NCBI GenBank assembly: GCA_001566295.1
Contig: KQ964249.1
Location: 1,116,001 to 1,180,000 of the forward strand
DNA length: 64,000 nucleotides
Direction: 5' to 3'
Source: Microdochium bolleyi
Taxonomy: Eukaryota > Ascomycota > Sordariomycetes > Xylariales > Microdochiaceae
In this document: piece after piece, positions 58,573 to 64,000 of the stretch
Layout of the letters: every line of letters begins with the position of its first letter
How positions within the stretch are numbered: position 1 is the first letter of the stretch
Notes under the pieces: generated by a model
The model's input: the letters and a program-made list of their open reading frames with translations, nothing else
Told to the model about the DNA's origin: nothing
Databases searched by the model: none
Program-made: the position numbers and the translations under genes

Positions 58573-60909
58573 ATGGCGCAAAGACCACAGTTCATCGACC
58601 TTAGAATGGACTCGTCGAACTCGGTCAATTCCGCAGCCTCTCGGCCACTCCGGTCCCCACGACTCCATGTTGCTGGCGAAGTCCCGCCAACTCTGTCACC
58701 CCTCGATGCCTTCGTCCAGCAGAGCCGAAATCTGCAGAGACAACTGGAGGAGAGCACCAAAGAAGGGAACCGAATGAGTCGGCTACCGCCACTCACGACA
58801 GATAGCCCTCTTGTTGTACAAGCTCGATCAGAATATTTCCGCTCGTTCTCGTGCGACTCCGCAGAAGATCGCACCGAGTCCGTCTCACCCCACAACCATG
58901 GTGCCTCGGGGTTCCAAACAGAAGTCGAGTCGCCTTCGGAGAGGCCAAGGTCTATGCATCCTCGCATGAGCCGCATACCACCAACGCCTGACGAATCGAT
59001 TCCGCTCCCGACAAATCCATACCTCGAACAAGCACGAGGCCGAACGCTAGGCAGAGTGGACGAGCAGGATGGCATCTTCGGCGCTCGGAGGGAGCAGTCA
59101 CCTAGTGATCTTGATGGTTCAGCGGAGAAGCAAAGCGAGCTACAGATGGCTGGTGACCGGAGTACTCGAGACATTTCGCCCATCATCGGCCGCTACCCTC
59201 AGTCTCCTGAAAAACTGACCAAGACTGTCTCTCACGAGTCGGCAGGCCTTGTACCACCGCGGCCGTTCTTCCCGAAGCGATCTTCGAGTATCATGTCGGC
59301 ACCACCCGAGTCAGTCAGTGAAGAAGCGTTGAGCAGTTCGATTCATTCACAACCGAGTAGAAAGATGTCTAGCAGCAGCGCGTTCTCGGCACAGCCAGTT
59401 CCCTCGAGCTTCGCGCACTTCCAACGGTCCTCGTCTATCAGCTCAGACGTGTCTGCTCCTCTGCCTCGGCCATCGTTCAACTTCTCCAGGCCATTGAGCC
59501 GGGCAGGCACTCCCAGCTTGGACGGCCCATCGCGTCTAGATGTGCCTTCACGGCAGGCCTCCTCGGATAGTCAGCCATCTTTCATGCTTGCGGACGACAC
59601 CGCTCACACGCCGGTAAGCATGCACAGCGAAGCATTCCTGGCAGACGAGGATGGCAAGTTCGGTAGTCCGACTACGCATGCGCGATACAACCTGCCTCGC
59701 GGCAAATCTTTGCAGCGGAATTCTGCTATCTTCCAGGACGCCGACCTCTCACCGTCGGGACACGACCAAGTCTTGGATTCGCCAGCTCGGACACAGCCAT
59801 TCGCCAGGAACGGCCAGGCACCTCCTTCGCCACCAACACGTCCCTCGACAAGCTCATCAAAATATGAAGATGGTTCTATGACGGGCAGCTCTCTACTAGC
59901 ACGTCCTTCAGGGGAACGCAGCAAACTTTCGAACGAGATGTCTGCAGACGACAGCCAGCACTCTTTAGCGCTAAGGCGCCCATCTACTGCTAGCGGGGTG
60001 ACGGAGGATGCACCCAGAGGGCGCACGCTCACCTCTGATACTCACAGCTCCGACAGAGGACGCACTGCAGCTTCTGTTGCGACGTCCGATTCTGCCAGCA
60101 CGATCAAGCCTCCCAAGTCATCGCACGGACAACCTCCGCCAGCTGCTGACATCTCCCCGGAGGAGCATCGCGAGAAGGGCATCAAATGTCACGAAGAGGG
60201 ATCTGTGAAAGAGTCCACATATCACTTGCGGCTTGCCGCGCGCGGAGGTGATCCGACTGGCATGCTGCTGTATGCCTTGGCCTGTCGTCACGGGTGGGGC
60301 ATGCGACCAAACCAGCGAGAAGGTGTCGAGTGGTTGCGAAAAGCGGCAGACGTCGCCAGTGCTGAGATTGCGGACGACGAGGGCCACGCGAAAGACGGCA
60401 AAGTGGTGGATGTACAAGGGAGCAAAGCGCGCAAAGCTCAATTCGCGTTGAGCATCTATGAGCTTGGCGTCAGCCACATGAATGGGTGGGGTATCGAGCA
60501 AGACAAAGCTTTGGCTTTGCGTTGCTTCGAGATTGCAGGCAGTATGTTACTTCTCCCACCCTGTCTTTTGACGATATGCTGACTGTTGATTTTTCAGACT
60601 GGGGCGACGTTGATGCCTTGACAGAGGCTGGCTTCTGTTATGCCAAGGGCGTTGGCTGCAAGAAAGACTTGAAGAAGAGCGCGCGGTTCTACCGCATGGC
60701 TGAGGCCAAGGGCGTCGTCATGCCTGGAAACAGCTGGTAGGTCATATATGCAGCATCAACGAATACTTGACATTGGCCATGTTGACGCTAATATACTATT
60801 CAGGATTCACAAGGACAAATACTCGGACGATACGAGTAGTATCAAGTCACGAGCTCGCAGCAAGTCGCGGAGCCGCGGAATCTGGGGCAAAAAGTCTAAG
60901 GACAACTAA
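58573..60909 (+). CDS. nif1: Sel1-repeat protein of the Nif1/Dsf2 type
   Basis: Three exons: 58573-60541, 60598-60736 and 60804-60909; 737 residues. The start MAQRPQFIDLRMDSS sits in a good context (CTACCATGG). The first 520 residues are Ser/Pro-rich, disordered, with many possible phosphosites. From about residue 530, Sel1 (TPR-like) repeats follow: ARGGDPTGMLLYALACRHGWG, AQFALSIYELGVSHMNGWG, DVDALTEAGFCYAKGVG. The C-terminus is basic (KSRARSKSRSRGIWGKK). In fission yeast Nif1 binds Nim1 kinase and restrains mitotic entry; the role here is inferred from similarity. Confidence 0.88.
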
Positions 60910-61337
60910 GCACGCAAGTAGCAGCATCACTGCAACCGCAACGATTATGACTTGCGCGGGACCAGGAAAGGTACCGCGGGCGTTCGGGAGTCTTATTTGG
61001 AGTCTGAACATCCCTTAATCACATCAGCCAGAGGTCATTTCGAGCATCATAGTACGGCGATGGCGCCGTGTTTATATTGTGCGCCAAAAGGAGTCTCATC
61101 TTGCACTGAAAAAAATACGGGAGGACTCTGCATAAAGATACCATGTTGGATAACATAAGTTTGCTTGAGTACATTATTTCTAGGTCCAAATCATTGACTC
61201 TGCACCATGTATCAGAATCTTTCTGTGTGCTTCAAGAGGTGGAGTCGATGGCGGATATTATCAGAATCTTCCACACCGAGCCTTATCCATTAGTCCTTTA
61301 AGGTCTACTGTTTGGGTTGCCTATTCCATGTCTACGG
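60910..61337. other. Convergent region between Nif1-like and threonine aldolase genes
   Basis: 3' flanks of two convergent genes, with no other feature seen. Confidence 0.45.
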
Positions 61338-63052
61338 TTATGCCTTGACTTGCTTCTTTGCGGACGCCGAGGTCCCATCGCCATACGGGCCGCTCCGCTT
61401 CTTGGCCGCCGCGCCACCCGTGCTCTCCCTGACCGTGTCCTTCTCGGCTGCGATTCGGGCAAACACCCTCTCGAGCCTCGTCAGCGCCTCCTCGCCAACC
61501 TGATAGTGCGTGATGATGCGGTTGCCCATCAGCTTCAGGCCCTCCTCGGCCGCCAGCTCGCCCACCCTCGCCCCGTCCGTGTTTAGCGACGCCAGGTCCA
61601 GCCAGCACATGTTGGTCTCGACCGGCTGCGCCATGGCCCCGCCGAGGTCCGTCCACATCTTCTCGACGCGCTTAGCCGTGTCGTGCGTCGCGCGGAGCAG
61701 CCCGCCCTCGCCGCTGGGCCCGGTGCCAAAGGTCGTGTCCAGCGCGACCCGCGCGGCCGCGGTGATGAAGCCCGGCTGCCGCACGCCGCCGCCGATGGCC
61801 TTGCGGGTCCACCGGGCGTGCCGCAGCACCGCCTCGTCGCCGACCAGGATCGAGCCCACGGGCGCCCCGAGCCCCTTGGAGAAGCACATGGTCATGGTGT
61901 CGAAGCACTCGCCGAACTCGACCAGCGAGCCCTCGCGGCCCGCGGCGACGACCTCCCACAGCCGCGCGCCGTCGAGGTGCATCCTGATGCCGTGCTCGCG
62001 CGCGAACGCCGCGATCCGCCGGGTCTCGGCCAGCGGCATGATGATCCCGCCCAGGGTGTTCTCGAGGCTGATGACGCGCGTCGGGCAGCTGTGCACGTCG
62101 CCCTCGTCGAGGACCACGTGCTCCTCAATGTCCTCGAGCGTGAGGTACCGCCCGTTGCGCCGGGGCATGATGGGCACCGTCATCGCGCCCGTGAGGGACG
62201 ACACCCCGCCGGCCTCGTAGGCCACGATGTGCGCCCGGTGGTCGCACAGCACGCTATAGGGCGGCTGGACCAGCAGGGCGCGCAGGGCGAGCTGGTTGCC
62301 CATCGTGCCCGACAGCACGAACAGGCCGGCCTCCTTGCCCGTCAGGGCCGCGACGTGGGCCTCGAGGCTGGCCGTCGTGGTGTCCTCGCGCATCACGTCG
62401 TCGAGCAGCGTCGCCGTGTGGATCGCCGCCAGCATCGCCGGGGTGGGCGTTGTCATTGTGTCACCTGGGGTTCATTCGCTGTCAGCTCCTTTTTGCCCAG
62501 CTTCCTGCTTGGGACAGCTCGCGAAGTTTGCATTGCAGGCATGAAGGATGAGGTTTACGCACTTCGCAGGTCAAACGCCGCAGCGCCCTCGTGGCCGAGC
62601 CATGTCGAGGCGGCGGCGGCGGCGGTTGTCTTGCTGTCGCCGTTGGTCCTGATGGCAGCATCGGTCGACGTGCCGTTGGTGGCCGCGGCAGATGCCGAGT
62701 CGGCACTGATGTTTCTCGTCATGGCTTGCTGGGTGGGGGAGATGTGCTTGTTCTTGGTGCTCGTGGTGTTGGCTGTTATGCTATTCCAGAAGCCAGGCGT
62801 GGTGGCGAAGAAGGAAGAAGCACCTCGTGAGCTGCTGTAGGGTCGTACTTGTGCTCCGTGGTGCAGAGGGTACCGCCGGGCCGAGTGTGCGGATAGCGGC
62901 GGCGGAGCGTTGTGAATGGTGGTGGCCACGGCGGAGGGCCGATGTCGCCCGGCGGCCGGCGCGGTGCTGATCCGGCTGCAGGTGGTGATTGTGCACAGCG
63001 TCCGCGTCACAGTGCGGGGACACGGGGGAGGGCGTGGGGTTCGGAACCTCAT
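61338..63052 (-). CDS. GLY1: L-threonine aldolase (low-specificity) with N-terminal extension
   Basis: Two exons, 63052-62563 and 62464-61338, with a 98-bp intron; 538 residues. The downstream frame begins TMTTPTPAML; joining the upstream exon restores the invariant family start FDLRSDTMTTPTPAML, so the intron is well supported. PLP-fold motifs follow: GTMGNQLALR, DHRAH, LDGARLWE (D328) and SKGLGAPVG with the Schiff-base lysine at K360. The enzyme splits threonine to glycine and acetaldehyde. The first 110 residues are rich in R, S, T and P with no acidic residues, and contain VRPYSSSRG, which looks like a mitochondrial presequence. A second start at M111 (62722) would give a 428-residue cytosolic form of usual length. 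Confidence 0.9.
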
Positions 63053-64000
63053 GGCCTGCTGGTCCTCTTTCTATTCTCTCTTCTCGTCGAATCACTACTT
63101 CCCGTGGGGTGTGCCTGCCGTGTATTCTTCTGCCAGAGGGGGGAAAGTCGAGGGACTGCGGGCTCGCGAGAAAGAATCGAGAAACCCCCCGGGTTCTCCG
63201 CGTTCGGACCCACACCGAGTCCGGACGGGAAGGTCGGAGTTGCGATTAGGGGCGTTATCTTTGCAGCAACGCTCCGGTTCTTAGCTTGGGGGCACGGCAT
63301 TAGCCCATGCAACCACTTACGTTCTCATTACCCTAGAAATACCCCGGGATTACCCTAGAAATACCGTCCCATTACCCTAGAAATACTCCTCGATTACCCT
63401 AGAACTACTGCTCTATTACCCTAGAACTATAGCTTGATTACCCTAGAACGATTCCCTCGTGATTACCCCAAGGACCACGTGGGCCATGATGACGGAGGTT
63501 GTCTACCTTCTTGATACCAGTCCCCGAATCTCTACCGTGCTGTGCGAGCGTGGACTCGTGGCGTCAGCGCAACGTTTTCTGGAACGCCCCAGGTGGCATA
63601 CACCTGCTCTTAGTTGCAAATGGAATTGTTCCATGTTTGTACGTATCCGGGGATCCGTGCTTGGTGCAGCTTTCCGGCTGTAACTACGTGTATGCAGCCG
63701 GTTTCGAGAACACCCACGAACCCCTGACGTGCCTGAGAACGGCTAGGCCCAGTATGGACTAGCGCCAGGGCCGGCCATAACGTGTCCGAACCTGGCCGTG
63801 GTGCCGTGCACCTGGGTCTCATCCGCATCACCACCTAGTATCAATCACAGACGGGTCCAGGGGTTACAGTAGGACCACTGGATATCTGCGCCGAACTCGC
63901 CCAGAAGAACTCGTTGATCGCACCCAGGCAAGCCAGAGTCTCGTGCGGGCCAGCGATATCTTGGAGGCCAAATGTTGAGATGATTGTGCCACTTCGCCTG
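63053..64000. other. Upstream region of threonine aldolase with a repeat array
   Basis: Contains the 22-bp array at 63327-63470. Distal to it (63480-64000) I see only short frames with no domain; the next gene may begin beyond the window. Confidence 0.45.
63327..63470. repeat. Phased 22-bp direct repeat array
   Basis: The core ATTACCCTAGAA occurs at 63327, 63349, 63371, 63393, 63415 and 63437, every 22 bp exactly, and a partial ATTACCCC copy follows at 63462. The core is invariant in the six copies; the following AATAC/ACTA bases drift, and about 6 more bases vary freely. The array lies 275 bp upstream of the first aldolase ATG. Constant period with a fixed core and variable filler suggests selection on the core or its spacing. 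Confidence 0.92.

Noticed and set aside
61338..62456. Threonine aldolase starting at the ATG at 62456
   Set aside because: This start lacks the family's FDLRSD string, which is restored exactly by the intron join to the upstream exon.
61683..62840. 385-residue plus-strand frame opposite threonine aldolase
   Set aside because: Caused by very high third-position GC in the aldolase gene; composition is unlike a protein.
63327..63470. CRISPR-like array
   Set aside because: The variable filler is only about 6-10 bases, the genome is eukaryotic, and no cas genes are present. It is a tandem repeat.
1..64000. Secondary-metabolite cluster or transposon
   Set aside because: No synthase, cytochrome P450 group, transposase, reverse transcriptase or long terminal repeats were recognised.

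Overview
The window is nuclear DNA from a filamentous ascomycete (Pezizomycotina). The evidence is many short introns (about 50-130 bp) with GT..AG ends, intron-split genes on both strands, kilobase-scale intergenic regions, and families typical of these fungi (Cch1 calcium channel, Zn2Cys6 regulator, nimE-type cyclin B, Nif1-type Sel1 protein). I cannot assign a class or species from the sequence alone. I rebuilt exon structures by hand from splice sites and frame continuity; each total coding length given is a multiple of three.

Layout, left to right. 1-506 (-): first three exons of a DDT/PHD-type chromatin protein cut by the window edge. 2302-9012 (+): CCH1 voltage-gated calcium channel. 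9881-14560 (-): NUP159 nucleoporin. 15453-16354 (+): proteasome beta2 (PUP1). 16717-16788 (+): tRNA-Thr(AGT). 17377-18679 (-): mitochondrial ribosomal protein uL2m. 20782-22436 (+): mitotic cyclin B. 23240-23758 (-): small proline-rich hypothetical protein. 25059-28141 (+): Zn2Cys6 transcription factor with a 24-nt exon inside the zinc cluster. 30919-31209 (+): small hypothetical protein. 32596-34985 (+): ferroportin-type iron exporter with a His-rich loop. 35558-38123 (-): STT3. 39513-40034 (-): ATP synthase subunit e. 40772-42886 (+): dynein intermediate chain. 43588-46802 (+): 1008-residue protein with a paired CxxC cluster. 48284-50508 (+): secreted GH37 trehalase. 50871-51689 (-): GNAT acetyltransferase. 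53248-54797 (+): ERV46. 58573-60909 (+): Nif1/Dsf2-like Sel1 protein. 61338-63052 (-): threonine aldolase with an unexpected N-terminal extension. 63327-63470: a 22-bp-period repeat array upstream of the aldolase.

Most genes are housekeeping (proteasome, nuclear pore, N-glycosylation, ER-Golgi transport, mitochondrial translation and ATP synthase, cell cycle). There is no secondary-metabolite cluster, and I recognised no intact transposon, CRISPR array or viral element. The strongest leads are the phased 22-bp array, the possible mitochondrial/dual-targeted threonine aldolase next to it, the ferroportin with a histidine-rich loop, and the uncharacterised CxxC protein. I found no convincing multi-gene new system.
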